From Dugong dugon (taxonomy: Eukaryota > Chordata > Mammalia > Sirenia > Dugongidae): a DNA stretch of 64,000 nucleotides. The stretch lies in contig CM057468.1 in the NCBI GenBank assembly GCA_030035585.1, positions 56,664,145-56,728,144 on the forward strand, given 5' to 3'. The translations under genes were made by a program, and so were the position numbers. Shown here piece by piece: positions 44,660 through 56,984 of the stretch. The notes under the pieces were generated by a model. It saw only the letters and a program-made list of their open reading frames with translations. It was not told the origin of the DNA and did not search any database. Numbering within the stretch: the first letter of the stretch is position 1; each line of letters begins with the position of its first letter.

Positions 44660-46390
44660 CTGAAGAAAATGAGATAACAGCCCCTCAGGTGTTAGGTGAA
44701 CATACTATGGGTCCTCCCATGAGAAGAGGAGGGACAAAAAAGCAAGGAGGAGAAACCTTCACATTCATTAGATCCTATGTGACAATTAACCCTTTGCCTA
44801 CCTCACCCATTTCCCCCCATCTACAACTGCATTTTGCCCATGGTGTGTCTGTCCAGTTGCCTTTTCTTCACTCAGCCTCTGTTATCCAATTTATTGCATG
44901 ATGCAGTAGGTCTACTTCGTTGTCAAAAGTGTGAGTGAATTAAGAATGTCGTTTGATCTTTATTTCACAAGCTTGACTTAATGCTGTTTTCACTTGCAAA
45001 ATACGAATGTAAAAACTATAATTTATTATGGTACTAGCAATTCAAGATGTTTTGCTTGGATCCTGTGTGTGAAATCGGTTACCAACATTCCAGCCTGTTT
45101 TGCTTTAGTTGGCTACTCGTTTACTACCCTCAATTTCATTCTCTAAATTTGTGTTTAAAAACAATTTAACAACACTTTGATTCTGTCTGGAAAAACAGTT
45201 ATGGGTTCCCCTCACTAATGCACAGCAACATTTTAAATGTGGTTTCTAGAATGTCTTGACAGTGTATAAATGACTTATTTAGTGATTTGTTTATTTTACA
45301 CATACTATTGTATTAGAGTAGGTCACACACTATTGTATTAGAGTAGATATCAGAGGCTGGGTTACTCCAGGAGTACATGAAGAGGTTATTTCGACTAAAG
45401 ACACTTGAATGGCCTTAAAATCCTACTCTCCATGAAGTCATGAAATACGTAGTTAGAAGAACCAGGCTTCCTGCTCTGTGAGCAGCCCCTACTGGACAAT
45501 TACTCAAGTTGTGCTGCTGCTAGACCAGAAGCATCTATTCTTCCTCTGTGTTGTGGGGAGGACTTCAAAGTTTTCACTTTAAAGTAAACCATGTCACTTT
45601 GCTTTCTAATATTGAATGTTTAGCTGAAACAAACACACAATATACATACGATAGAGACATTCTGACCTTCTTAATATGAACAGTATTATGTTTATCACTA
45701 ATTCAATTAAAAGTCTTAAATATAATTCATTCCTCCATTCAAGGATGCTTTTTCTGCATACTAATCAAAGAATGTCTTCAGGGTTAATTGCTGTAACTGA
45801 TAATTCTAATAACTATTAAGAAAATTTTATAATAGTCTAAGTAGAAAAAAATGAAAACGGTTTGGTTTTCTCTCCTATTAACAAATAAATGGCAAAGAAG
45901 GTCTTAATTTATTGTTTCATGTGGGTCACAGGGCTTAAGTAATATGTAAGCTGATCTACTTTTCCTACTCAGTTACTATTTAAAAATAAATTAGTATAGA
46001 AAACACCACATTGAAAACATTCATCACTAACTACTGAATGTGGCTATATTCTTTCACAGCAACTATCTGACTATAATGTAGGTTTCCCCTCTCCCCCTCA
46101 AAAGAACAGAAGAACAAAAAAATTCTCACTATTTACCAGTATTCAAAAGATGCAATTCCCCTTTCAGAATAAAGTATAAATAGGCACTTTTATAGGTTGT
46201 TTGAAAAAGATACCAGACTGTCAGCTCTGGATGCTTTACGTGCCCAATTTATTTACAAGAGCAGCAAACAGAAAAACTTAGCCACACCAAGCTGTATCCC
46301 CAGATCTAGTGTAGAGCTATATACTAGATCTCCATTAGTTTTCTGTAGCCCCCGAAGTTTCTTTAAGTGACATCAAGGAATACCAGTTTT
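44660..46390. other. Unassigned DNA
   Basis: No gene or named repeat. It includes an 18-bp direct repeat, actattgtattagagtag, at 45304-45321 and 45329-45346 (period 25 bp). Confidence 0.4.
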
Positions 46391-46394
46391 AATC

Positions 46395-47090
46395 CAAGAT
46401 ACATGGGTGGTACAAATGGTTAATGCATTCAGATGCTACACAAAAGGTTGCAGGTTCTAGTCCACCCAAAGGCACGTGTTATGGATTGAATTGTATTTCC
46501 CCAAAATGTGTGTCAAATTGGCTAGGCCGTGATTCCCCCTATTGTGTGGTTGTCCTCCATTTTGTAATCTGATGTAATTATTCTACGTGTTGTAAATCCT
46601 AACCTCTATGATGTTGATGAGGCAGGACACAATATAGAGGATTAGGTTGTATCTTGAGTCAATCTCTTCTGAGATATAAAAGAGAGAAGTAAGCAGAGAG
46701 GAGAGGGACCTCATACCAACAAGAAAGAAGAGCTGGGAGCAGAGTGCATCCTTTGGGCCCAGGGTCCCTGCACTGAGAAACTCCTAAACTAAAGGGAAGA
46801 TTGATGATAAGGAGCTTCTCCCAGAGCCAACAGAGAGAGAAAGCCTTCCCCTGGAGTTGGCACTCTGAATTTGGACTTCCAGCCTCCTAAACTGTGAGAG
46901 AATAAACTGCTGTTTGTTAAAGCCATTCACTTGTGGTATTTCTGTAGAGCTGCACTAGGTAGGCCTGGTGATCTACATCTGAAAAATCAGCATTGAAAAC
47001 CCCATGAGGCACAGTTTTACTCTGACACACGTGAGGTCTCCATAAGTTCAAATTTACTTGACGGCAGCTGTTTTTTGCTTTTTTTTAAAT
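46395..47090 (+). mobile_element. AfroSINE, sense, long type, split by an LTR
   Basis: Left half 46395-46476 ('catgggtggtacaaatggttaatgc', 'ttgcaggttctagtccaccc', 'aggcac') and right half about 46960-47090 ('ggcctggtgatctacatctg', 'gcattgaaaacccc', 'tctccataagttcaaatttac', T-rich end) join into one SINE. About 10 bp of consensus are missing at the insertion point. The SINE therefore predates the LTR insertion. Confidence 0.85.
46477..46959 (+). mobile_element. MaLR-like solo LTR inside a SINE
   Basis: It starts 'tgttatggattgaattgtat' and passes 'gtgtggttgtcctccattttg', 'gggacctcataccaacaagaa' and 'gaatttggacttccagcctcc'. It ends 'cttgtggtatttctg..gcactagg' shortly after an 'aataaac' signal. 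The beginning and end resemble MST/MLT1-class MaLR LTRs, but the middle differs, so it may be a lineage-specific subfamily. No internal sequence is attached. Confidence 0.7.
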
Positions 47091-47184
47091 GGAATTAGAC
47101 TCCCCCCTAAAAATAATCCTCCCATGTGCCACAGAGAAGTTAAGAGAGAAGATTTGCTGTTGGTTATACTTAATTTCAATGGTT

Positions 47185-47362
47185 TTGGGTAGCACAGGAC
47201 TACTAGCTGAAAGGCTGGTGGTTTGAACTCACCCAGAGGCACCTCGGAATACAGGCCTGGTAATCTACTTCTGAAAGGTCACAGTCTTGAAAACCACGTG
47301 GAGCAGTTCTACTCTGCACACATGGGATCTCCATGAGTCAGAATAGACTCTATGGCAACTAA
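47185..47362 (+). mobile_element. AfroSINE, sense, long type, 5'-worn
   Basis: 'gggtagcacaggactactagctgaaagg', 'tttgaactcacccagaggcacctcgg', RTE-like middle 'ggcctggtaatctacttctgaaaggtc..ttgaaaacc', and tail 'ccatgagtcagaatagact..ggcaac'. The first bases of the tRNA head are changed or lost. Confidence 0.85.
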
Positions 47363-47369
47363 CCACATC

Positions 47370-49000
47370 ATTTAACTTGGGAAATGTGTTACCTAAAGAC
47401 TAGTATGTAAGGAGCTAAACGACTATTACCAATGTCCTTGGCCAGCGTTTCGAAGTGTTTTCCATAGAACAGGTTTTCCACATTTAAAAAAATGTCACAA
47501 TCAAATGTTTTGTTTTTAATGTTAAACAATGTAAATATGTCGTTTTATTGCAGGACTTCTCACAGCTATTAATTTGCAAAGTACATTGGGTGTCTCCAGA
47601 AAGCTTATACAGAATGTTGTATTCCCAAAACTCCTCAGGCCAAAACCCTGGACTGATGTTTCAAAAAACACATTTTGGAAAATTCTCATTTAAGTCATCC
47701 AGCCTTTCTACTTCTGTGTGTTTTTAAGGAAAGTGATACTGCTTTCCTTTCCAACCCAAGTTATCACATTGTGTACCAACTCTTAGAATGGACCTGAAAT
47801 ATGCTGTCTCTTCTATAACTCACCATCAACCCTGAGACATAGGCATTATTAACCCATCTAAAAAATAAAGAATTAAGACTCAGAAATCTTAAGAGGTGTC
47901 AGGGCAAGTTAGTGACTTAGCCAGGAATCAAACACAAGATGTGCTCATTGCAAATCCCACCCACTTTCCCTTACATTGTGTTACACAACTGCTCTCTTTT
48001 GGTGAAACTCTTTGGTGGCTTCTCCGTTATGTCTAGATCATGTAACATAATTGTGGGTCAACATGTTCTACACCACACTGGCAATCCTGATGTTGATCTT
48101 TTACCACAGCAGAATACATTAACTTGAATTCTATCTAGCACGGAAAAATTAACACATCTGATTTTATTTAGAACACTATGCATTCTAAATGCCATTTATA
48201 ACACCAAAGAGGATGGAGAATACATAAAGGTTAAAATACTCATCAAAGATAAATTTGAAAATAACCAAAAGTAATTTATGTTAAAGAGCAGTTGGAGGTC
48301 ATCATTCATGTTAGAGGTGGTCTATGTTTTCCTTCCCTTTACCTACAAGCCAAATGCTAGCAAGCCAAAAACCACCAAGCAACTTGTTCTGTCTCACAGT
48401 AACAAGATATTAATAGCCCATGGAAAAAATCAACATATACTTTAGTTTTACACTGCTCACTTCAGTCCCTCTACGTTTTGGTACGGAAACAAATATAAGA
48501 CCAGAAAGACCAATACAAAGTGACCCACAAACCCACCAGAAAAGTTTTTGAAAAACATGTATTCAAATTTCTGGATCTTCTTCTATTAGCATTAATTGGG
48601 ACAGTTTAAGTGCTTAAATTGTAGGGAATTTCTCTCAGGAAACAAAAGTCACCCCCCCCCCCATGCAGAAAATGAATTTGAGTATGCAAACTGACCTCAA
48701 TGGTTTGCTGTTTCTTATACCTCTGAAATTACTGTCCTCAGACACTTTCTCCACACTGATAATTATATTGGTCCCATTCACAGGTAATAAAGGATCCTTC
48801 TATGCATGTGTAAGTATTTCAAACCAAATAAAATTAGTATTTTTTTCTCAGAGTGCACAGTTGATTTGGTGTCAATGTAGTTGTAAATGTACATGAAGAT
48901 ACAGATATCTCCAGAGGAGTCATCCAGACATAAATATGCGTTAAACAAATATCTGAAAACATCAGTACATTTGTATTTTTCTGGATTTTGTTTTGTTTCC
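47370..49000. other. Unassigned DNA; MIR-like trace at 47835-47945
   Basis: 47835-47945 ('gacataggcattattaacccatc', 'aagaattaagactcagaaatc', 'agtgacttagccaggaatcaaacac') looks like an antisense MIR or related core fragment. The rest is unassigned. A C run of 13 lies at about 48650-48662. No gene is seen. Confidence 0.4.
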
Positions 49001-49016
49001 ATAAAATTCCTTAGTA

Positions 49017-49768
49017 GGGGGACTATGGTCTTGGGAGACATCTAGCTCAATTGGCATAACATAGTTTATAAATAAAATGTTCTACATCCTACTTTGGTGA
49101 GTAGCGTCTGGAGTCTTGAAAGCTTGTGAGCGGTCATGTAAGATATTCCACTGGGTCTCACCACTTCGGGAACAAGGGAGAATGAAAAAAACAAGATACA
49201 AGGGAAAGATTAGTCCAAAGGACTAATGGACTACAACTACCACAGCCTCCACCAAACTGAGTCCAGCAAAACTAGATAGTGCCTGGCTACCACCACTGAC
49301 TGCTCTGACAGGGATTATAATAGAGGGTCCCAGACAGAGCTGGAGAAAAACGTAGAACAAAATTCAAACTCTCAAAAAAAAAAAAAAAAAAAAAAGACCA
49401 CACCTGCTGGTCTGACCGATACTGGAGAAACCATGAGAGTATGGCCCCCGACACCTTTTTAACTCAGCTGGGAAGTCACTCCAGAGGTTCACCCTTCAGC
49501 CGAAGATTAGACAGGCCTATAAAACAAATAATAACACACATATTTCAACTGTGTATACAAAACTAAATGGGCACACAGCCAGCAGCAAGGACAAGAAGGC
49601 AGGAGGGGACAGGAAAGCTGGATGAATGGAAATAGAGAACCCAAGATTGAGAAGGGGAGAGTGTTGATGCATCACGGGGTTGGCAACCAATATCACAGAA
49701 CAATATGCGTATTAATTAATGAGAAACTAATTCGCTCTGTAAGTGTTCACCTAAAGCACAATTTTAAA
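49017..49768 (+). mobile_element. Afrotherian L1-type 3' end (5'-truncated copy)
   Basis: Same sequence family as 41549-42269 ('ggactatggtcttggg', 'gtagcgtctggagtctt', 'cttgtgagcggtcatg', 'cggggttggcaacc'), with an expanded A run at 49375-49396. A perfect 13-bp target duplication, aaaattccttagt, lies at 49004-49016 and 49769-49781. The 3' end is A-rich. This proves target-primed retrotransposition of a 5'-truncated RNA. Confidence 0.85.
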
Positions 49769-49789
49769 AAAATTCCTTAGTGGAAAACT

Positions 49790-50765
49790 ACACTGGCAAG
49801 TTACCAGATTACAATGAAATATGCTTTTTGTCATCTGAGTGAGGGGATGCAAATTTCCTAAAGAAAACCAGTCTATTCTCAAAACTGATATATCTTTTGA
49901 TAGAAACACACACACACACAGAATGTTGAAATATGCTAGCTATATCATCTACACCTGGTTTGCAAAATTTTTTGCTTGATCCTATACTTGCTCAACTTTA
50001 AAGAGAAATTTCTTCCTAAACAATTACATTTCTCTCTTCGTTAGGAGGAAAATGAATACACAGTATATATTATAACAGCATTTTTTGAATGAGTGGTACT
50101 TGAAAACAATTTGATACAACTGGAAATAGCAAGAATGTTCTGTCTTTCAGAACAGCAGGAAGAACACAAGAGGACCTCTAAGTGAGGAAGAGGAACAGAC
50201 TCTTAACATGAGAAAAATTAAGGTAATTGTTGGCTCAGAAGAGAAGGATTGGCTGAACAGTTGCAATCCTAGCCAACCTTGCAGCATCAATCTGCAAAGG
50301 AGAGTCAAAGTTCAAAGACACAGCTTCAGGTCAAATAAAAAATGAAATATCCCAATACTCCTATCATACAATCTATGAACAGTTATGGGATATGATTTGC
50401 AAATACTTGAGTTTCATAAATGCAAATTGTGGCCTCTGCATCTCGGGATATCTTTGCCAGAAACATATCTCTGTGTACCCTCGAAAGATAAAATGCGCTT
50501 CAGTTCATATCTAACATTTGGAAATATGAAATCTGAATAAAAACTGCCTCCGTTACCATCAGATAAGGGGGCTCTTGCAGAAAGGGTTGAGAAGCAGGCA
50601 GCAATGCACTGGATGGCTGGAATTGTACCAAGCGTGGGGCCTCATTCCACAGTCACTGCCTCCACACCTTTGTCGAGGAGGCTCAGCCCATTTGATGAAA
50701 TACCACTGTTTGACATCAATAAATCTTGATTTAAGGTGATAAAAGTACTCATGGAAGAATGTCTT
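49790..50765. other. Unassigned DNA
   Basis: A short (AC)n run is near 49908-49920. 50560-50700 is a slightly GC-richer patch without named repeat. No gene is supported. Confidence 0.4.
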
Positions 50766-50770
50766 ATACA

Positions 50771-50933
50771 CCAAAACCAAAAACCCATTGCTGTTGAGTC
50801 AATTCCCATTCAGGTAATTCATAGGACAGAGCAGAGCTCCCCCATAGGATTTCCAAAGAGCTGCTGGTACATTCAAACTACCAACCGTTTGGTTAGCAGT
50901 CAAGCTCTTAACCACTGTGCCATCAGGGTTCCT
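50771..50933 (-). mobile_element. AfroSINE, antisense, short type
   Basis: 'aaccaaaaacccattgctgttgagtcaatt' tail, 'acagagcagagctcccccatagg', 'ccaaccgtttggttagcag' and head ending 'atcagggttcc'. 'cttatacac' occurs on both sides (50763-50771 and 50943-50951), possibly the target duplication with a few extra bases at the 5' end. Confidence 0.9.
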
Positions 50934-50989
50934 CTTTATAAACTTATACACGTGACAATGAATTTGTGTCCTTCCTCGTACCACCTATC

Positions 50990-53630
50990 TTAATAAAATT
51001 TGGACAGTTTGGATTATTCTGTCTCCCTAGAGAGTTACAGTTGACTTGTACATCAAAAATGCTTACTTTAATCCAACCACAGCCTCAGAAAAATACACCA
51101 CCAATGAAATCAACAATATCCTGCTTAAATCAAAGGAAAACTGGGCTTTGATTTTTTATGATTCTAATGGCTGTAAGCATAACACATGCCATAAATCCAT
51201 CAGGCTAAGCACTAGTCTTGCTGCTGCCACGGATGCACCAACTTGACTAGAATTAACATTGCTGTAAAACCATAAACAGACAAAAGCTGTGTCCTTAGTG
51301 GGACAAACTCTCCAGCAATATCAGGCACTACACTTCAGTTAAGAGAATTTTCAAGAGCTTTCTTAAATATTGCTGGTGGGACTCAATGGTTGTAATTATT
51401 TTTCTTTCTCTCTGCCTTTTGAATTATTCCAGTCTCATAATTTAGAGACTCTGCAGCAATTACTATTGACCTTTGTGGCATTGTGTCTTGGCCACATCTT
51501 ATCAGAAAAGCCAACAGATATTTCTGCATTTGGAAAATGATAATGGAGGCTGCTTCCTCCGTGTCCTAGTGTATACTCACTGTTTATTCCATAGTGAGAG
51601 AAGAAAATGTATTATTCATTAGGAATTTGCTATGATGCTTACAAGAGAAAACTCTCAAACATTCAGGTTAAGGATTTCTTCCCTGAGGTTAGGGTAGGCT
51701 CTAGCTGTCAAGTTTTACATATTGATGGTGTTTATGTTAATGATAACTTATTTTTCAATGTAAGTCTTTTGTGAAGTGTATTTTTCACTTAGCTGCTCCT
51801 ACTTATTAATTTTAATTCAAGTGAGAGAATGCAGGTTTAGAAGCAATAAAGTTAAATCGCTTTGGAAATAGACTACACTTGAGACTTCCATTAAGTTATA
51901 CTGCCTTTCCCTTACGTCTTCTAAGTCAGCGATGTTTTAATTTATTTTACTGGAAAATGGTGTGTGCCATGTAGCTAACAACAGCCCAAGTGTCTCATGG
52001 AAAGATATTTACATGTCTTAACCTTCTTTGCAACCGTAAGGATCCTTGTCATTTTGACTTCCTTTCAGCTAGTGACCTCTGCCCTACCCCAATTTAAAGA
52101 TAAACTGAAAGACATTTCCCTTGTATGTGTGCTCCTTCTAGTTTTCAGTGGAAGCAGTAGGATCTTTCTATACAACCAATTATGTCCTATTTGAAAGCAC
52201 ATGAGGCCAGGGTAATTGGTTATTGGAAGGAGGAGATTTAGAAGGAAGTAAACGGGAAAAAAATGATGTGCCAGCTATAAGATGTAACCCCAGACTTCAA
52301 TATCAAAATTAGGAAAACTATGAGAGATAATAAACATAAGTCAGCTTTTATCAGCAATATATGTGAACATATGAAAATATTTCTAAAACAATTGATTTTA
52401 AAATTAGACTGGAATTGTTGCTAAGCCAATCATCTCAAATCCAGAAATTGCATATTATTTATAAAATTTGTTTATAAACACCCTAGAAACGGGGTATTCG
52501 TTATTTTGCAATTTACAGAAAAGCATCCCCTGTGTCACTGCTAAACTAAGGCTGGACAAAATAGACTCATAGACTTTATACAATTGCATTTCCCCTCAAC
52601 CTCCTCTTGCTCCTTTGATGAGGATATGATGCTTTTGGTGTTGCTTTTGAAATCATGTTTTCTAGTTCCCTTATTGATAACAAACTAAAGAATTTAAGAA
52701 TGGAATAATATCAGAATGATGACTAGAAGTAGAGAATTATTCTAAAGAGTATACACACATATACATATATATGAACATACAAATGTGTGTATGTGTGTAT
52801 ATATACATACATAAGTACATATATAGTGCCATTTTTATTCAGTGTCTAAGTTATATGGGCTGTTTGTGGGGTTTCCCTGTTTTCAGCTTATAAAGGGAAA
52901 TCTGATAGCCATCTCATTCCTTCACACATTACACTACAGAAAAACTGTAAAAATAAAATGGGTATCTAGTCAGACTTTATAGTAGATAATGGGGAAAATT
53001 TACTGGGTACAGACTAAAATGATCTTTATTACAAGAAACTACACCTCAACATACAATGGAGGAAAATGTCTTCCTTGTGAGAAAACATAGTAAAATACAT
53101 CCATTTTAGTAGCTGTGAAATCCTGAAGAAATACACAGCTTCCCCACTCCCTCCCTATCTGAATTCCTATTCATTTTGAGTCAGGCTATCCTAGGCCATT
53201 AATTAACCTCCAGGTCCTTGAGGTCACCTCCTTGGATCTGTTCTCTCTATACTGAAAAGATTTATTCCTTGGTGAATATTAAAGATACCTGAATATTGAC
53301 GATGTTGCCAAAATAATGATGTATTATGTCTACTTAAATGCCTGGAGTTGGAATAATGAAAGGATACAAAATTCACTAAAGTAATTGTATATACCACAGG
53401 GGTTATTTACCCCAATATAGAAATTTTCTTCCTGTCAGTGGGAAACTTATAATAGTATCAAGTATATCTTAAAAATATTATCACAAATTAAGTCAACTGT
53501 TGAATATCTGTTGCAAGAATCTTAAACTTGTTTGTGGTTTTCCAAGCAAGTATACATAAACAGAGCCAGCATGACCAGTGAATTGAGTGGGTGATATATT
53601 TAAATCATACCTATTTAAATCAATTATACT
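50990..53630. other. Unassigned, largely repeat-free-looking DNA
   Basis: No repeat that I can name over about 2.6 kb apart from a CA/TA/TG mixture at 52750-52826. The 51000-51600 part has a balanced composition and could include conserved noncoding DNA. Open frames of 60-66 codons are unrecognised. No exon is supported. Confidence 0.4.
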
Positions 53631-54028
53631 ATTTACTCCACAATTCTTCTGTCAGTTTGTCTTACTGCGGTGGCTTGCATGTTGCTGTGATGCTGGAAGC
53701 TATGCTACTGGTATTTCAAATATCAGCAGGGTCACCCACAGTGGTCAGGTTTCAGCTGAGCTTCTAACTAAGACAGAGTAGTAAGAAGGACCTGGCGATC
53801 TACTTCTAAAAAACTTGGCCAGTGAAAACCGTATGAATAGCGGTGGAATAGTGTCTGATATAGTGCCAGAAGATAAGCCCCTCAGGTTGGAAGGCACTCA
53901 AAATATGGCCGGAGAAGAGCTGCCTTCTCCACGTGGACCTTAATGACATGGATGGAGTAAAGCTTTCAATACCTTCATTTGCTGATGTGGCAAGACTCAA
54001 AATGAGAAGAAACAGCTGCAAACATCCA

Positions 54029-54680
54029 TTAATAATTGGAAAGTGGAATGAACCAAGTATGAATCTAGGAGAGTTGAAATAGTAAAAAATGAAATGGAAT
54101 GCATAAAGGCATTAGTGAGCTGAAATGGACTGGTATTGGCCATTTTGAATTGGACAATCATATGATCTACAATGCCAGGAATGACAAATAGAAAAGGAAT
54201 GGCATCACATTTAATCATTCAAAAGAACATTTCAAGATCTATCCTAAAGTACAGCTCTATCAGTGGTAGGATAATATCCACACTTCTACAAGGAAGACCA
54301 GTTAATACTACTATTCTTCAAATTTACATACCAACCACTAATACCAAAGATGAAGAAATTGAAGACTTTTACCAACTTCTGCAGTCTGAAATTGATCAAA
54401 CATGCAATCAAGAAGCACTGATAAGTACTGGTGATTGGAATATGAAAGTTGGAACCAAAGAAGAAAGATCAGTAGTTGGAAAATATGACATTGGTGATAG
54501 AAATGATGCCAGAGATCTCATGACAGAATTTTGCTAGGCTAATGATATATTCATTGGAAATACCTTTTTTCAACAACATAAACGGTGACTATGTACATGG
54601 ACTTTGCTGGATGGAATACATAAGAAACAAATTGACTACATCTGTGGAAACAGACTATGGAGAAGCTCAATATCATCAGT
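54029..54680 (+). pseudogene. RTE LINE endonuclease domain, broken
   Basis: 'IIGKWNEPSMN' at about 54029-54061 is the first endonuclease motif, with Lys where the family usually has Thr. A frame break and TAG follow near 54080. The longest open piece is 54172-54537 (121 codons), with 'ILQIYIPTTNTKDEEIEDFY' and 'STGDWNMKVG', the conserved Asp/Asn motif of the exonuclease-endonuclease-phosphatase fold. The next motif, 'QIDYIC', is in another frame near 54630, so a frameshift lies between. In an intact element this domain nicks target DNA for reverse transcription. Confidence 0.85.
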
Positions 54681-55309
54681 CAGAACAAGGCCAAGGGCCG
54701 ACTGTGGAACTTGCTCATATGCAAGTTCAAGTTGAAGCTGAAGAAAATGAAAACAGGTACATGAGAGGCAAAGTAGAGCCTTGAATATAACCCACCTGAA
54801 TTTAGAGACCATTTCAAGAACAGATTAGACACACTGAACACGAATGACCAGAGACCAGGAGAGTTGTGGGATGACATCAAGGACATCATACATGAAGAAA
54901 AGTAGAAGGTCATTAAAAAGACAGGAAAGCAAGAAAAGACCAAAATGGATGTCAGAAGAGACTCTGAAATTTGCTCTTGAAAGTAGAGTTGCTAAAGCAA
55001 AAGGAAGAAATGATTAAGTAAAAGAGCTGAACAGAAGATTTCAAAGGGCAGCTCTAGAAGACAAAGTAAAGTAGCATAATGAAACATGCAAAGACCTGGA
55101 ATTAGAAAACCAGCAGAGAAGAACACGCTCAGCATTTCTCTAGCTGAAAGAAGTGAAGAAGGAATTCAAGCCTCGGACTGCAGTATTGAAAAATTCTACG
55201 GGTAAAATATTGAATTGATGTAGGAAGCATCAAAAGAAGACAGAAAGAATACACAGAGTCACCATTCCAAAAAGAACAATTTCAGGAGGTAGCATATTAT
55301 CAAGAATTG

Positions 55310-56460
55310 ATGGTATTGAAGGAAGAAGTCCAAGCTGCACTGAAGGCATTGGCAAAAAACAAGGCTCCAGGAATTGACAGAATACCAACTGAGATGTTTC
55401 AACAAATGGATGCAAGCTGGAAGAGCTCACTTGTCTATGCCAAGATATTTGGAAGACAAGTGACCTGGCCAACTGACTAGAAGACATCCATATTTGTGTA
55501 CATTCCAAAGAAAGGCAATACAACAGAATGTGGAAATTACTGAATAATATCATTAACATCACACACAAAATTTTGCTGAAGATCATTCAAAAGCTGTTGC
55601 AGCAGTACATCAACAGGGAACTGCCAGAAATACAAGCTGGATCCAGAAGAGGATGTGGAATGAGAGATATCATTGCTGATGTCAGATAGATCTTGACTGA
55701 AAGCAGAGAATACCAGAAAGATGTTTACCTGTGTCTTATTGACTATGAAAAGGCATTCGACTGTGTGGATTCTAATAAATTATGGATAACATTGTGAAGA
55801 ATGGGAATTCCAGAACACTTAATTGTGCTCATGCAGAACCTGTACATAGGCCAAGAGGCAGTTGTTCGAACAGAACAAGGGGATACTGTGTGGTTTAAAA
55901 TCAGGAAAGGTGTGTGTCAGGTTTGTAGCTTTTCAACATACTTATTCAATCTCATGCTGAGCAAATAATCTGAAGAGCTGGACTATATGAAGAAGATGTG
56001 GCATTAGGACTGGAGGAAGACTCATTAAAAACCTGAGTTATGCAGATGACACAACCTTCCTTGCTGAAAGTGAAGATGACTTGAAGCACTTACTGATGAA
56101 GATCAAAGACCACAGCCTTCAATATGGAGTACACCTCAACACAAAGAAAACAAAAATCCTCACAGCTAGACCAATAAACAACATCAGGACAGAGAAAAGA
56201 TTGAAATTGTCAAGGATTTCGTTTTACTTAGGTCTATAATCAATGCCCATGGAAGTAGCAGTCTAGAAATCAAACCACATATTGCACTGGGCTAATCTGC
56301 TGCAAAAGACCTCTTTAAGGTGTTAAAAAGCAAAGATGTCACTTTAAAGACTAAGGTGCACATGACCCACGTCATGGTGTTTTCAATTGCCTCATATGCA
56401 TGTGAAAGCTGAATAATGAATAAGGAAGAGAGAAGAAGAATTGATGCCTTTGAATTATGC
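55310..56460 (+). pseudogene. RTE LINE reverse transcriptase domain, broken
   Basis: 'KNKAPGID' near 55352-55380 opens the domain. 'LIDYEKAFDCVD' (55735-55770) is motif A with the catalytic Asp. 'SYADDTT' (YADD at 56039-56050) is motif C with both catalytic Asp residues. In-frame stops at 55687-55689 (TAG) and 55795-55797 (TGA), and a frame change between motifs A and C, show it is dead. The C-terminal region (56200-56460) parallels the copy at 30801-31085. Confidence 0.9.
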
Positions 56461-56502
56461 TGTTGGTGAAGAATATTGAATATACTGTGGACTGCCAGAA
56501 GA

Positions 56503-56656
56503 ATGGAAACCCTGGTGGCATAGTGGTTAAGAGCTATGGCTGCTAACCAAAAGGTTGGCAGTTCGAATCCACCAGGTGCTCCTTGGAAACTCTATGGGGC
56601 AGTTCTCCTCTGTCCTATAGGGTCGCTATGAGTCTGAATCGACTTGACAGCAACAG
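56503..56656 (+). mobile_element. AfroSINE, sense, short type, inside the RTE LINE
   Basis: A clean 154-bp copy: 'gaaaccctggtggcatagtgg' head with an A box, 'cagttcgaatccaccagg' B-box region, 'ccttggaaactctatggggc', tail 'gtcgctatgagtctgaatcg' ending 'gacagcaaca'. A perfect 9-bp target duplication, gccagaaga, lies at 56494-56502 and 56657-56665. It has no T-rich extension here. Confidence 0.95.
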
Positions 56657-56984
56657 GCCAGAAGAGCAAACAAATCTATCTTGGAAGAAGTACAGTCAGA
56701 ATGCTCCTTAGAAGTGAGGATGGGGAGACTTTGTCTCATGTACTTTGGACATGTTATCAGGAGGACCAGTTCCTGAAGAAGGACATCATGCTTGGTAAAG
56801 TAGAGGGTCAAGGAAAAAGAGGAAGAACTTCAACAAGGATTGACACCGTGGCTGCAACAATGGGCTCAAGCATAACAATGATTGTGAGGATGGCGCAAAA
56901 CTGGGCAGTGTTTTGTTCTGTTATACGTATGTTCACTATGATTCAGAATTGACTCAATGGCATCTAACAACAACAGCAACAACA

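Larger units (their letters stand above)
53636..56983 (+). mobile_element. RTE1-type LINE, near full length, inactivated
   Basis: About 3.2 kb of element plus a nested SINE. In order: a 5' region (53645-54000) with 'ttctgtcagtttgtc' and 'gcttgcatgttgctgtgatgctgg'; an apurinic-type endonuclease region (about 54030-54720); a linker; reverse transcriptase (about 55310-56060) with motif A at 55735-55770 and YADD at 56039-56050; the C-terminal region to about 56870; and a 3' UTR with the SINE-like tail ending in (AAC)n. Possible target repeats are 'attatactattta' (from 53623) and 'attatatactagttt' (from 56984). Related to BovB. Stops and frameshifts in every domain make it inactive. Confidence 0.95.
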
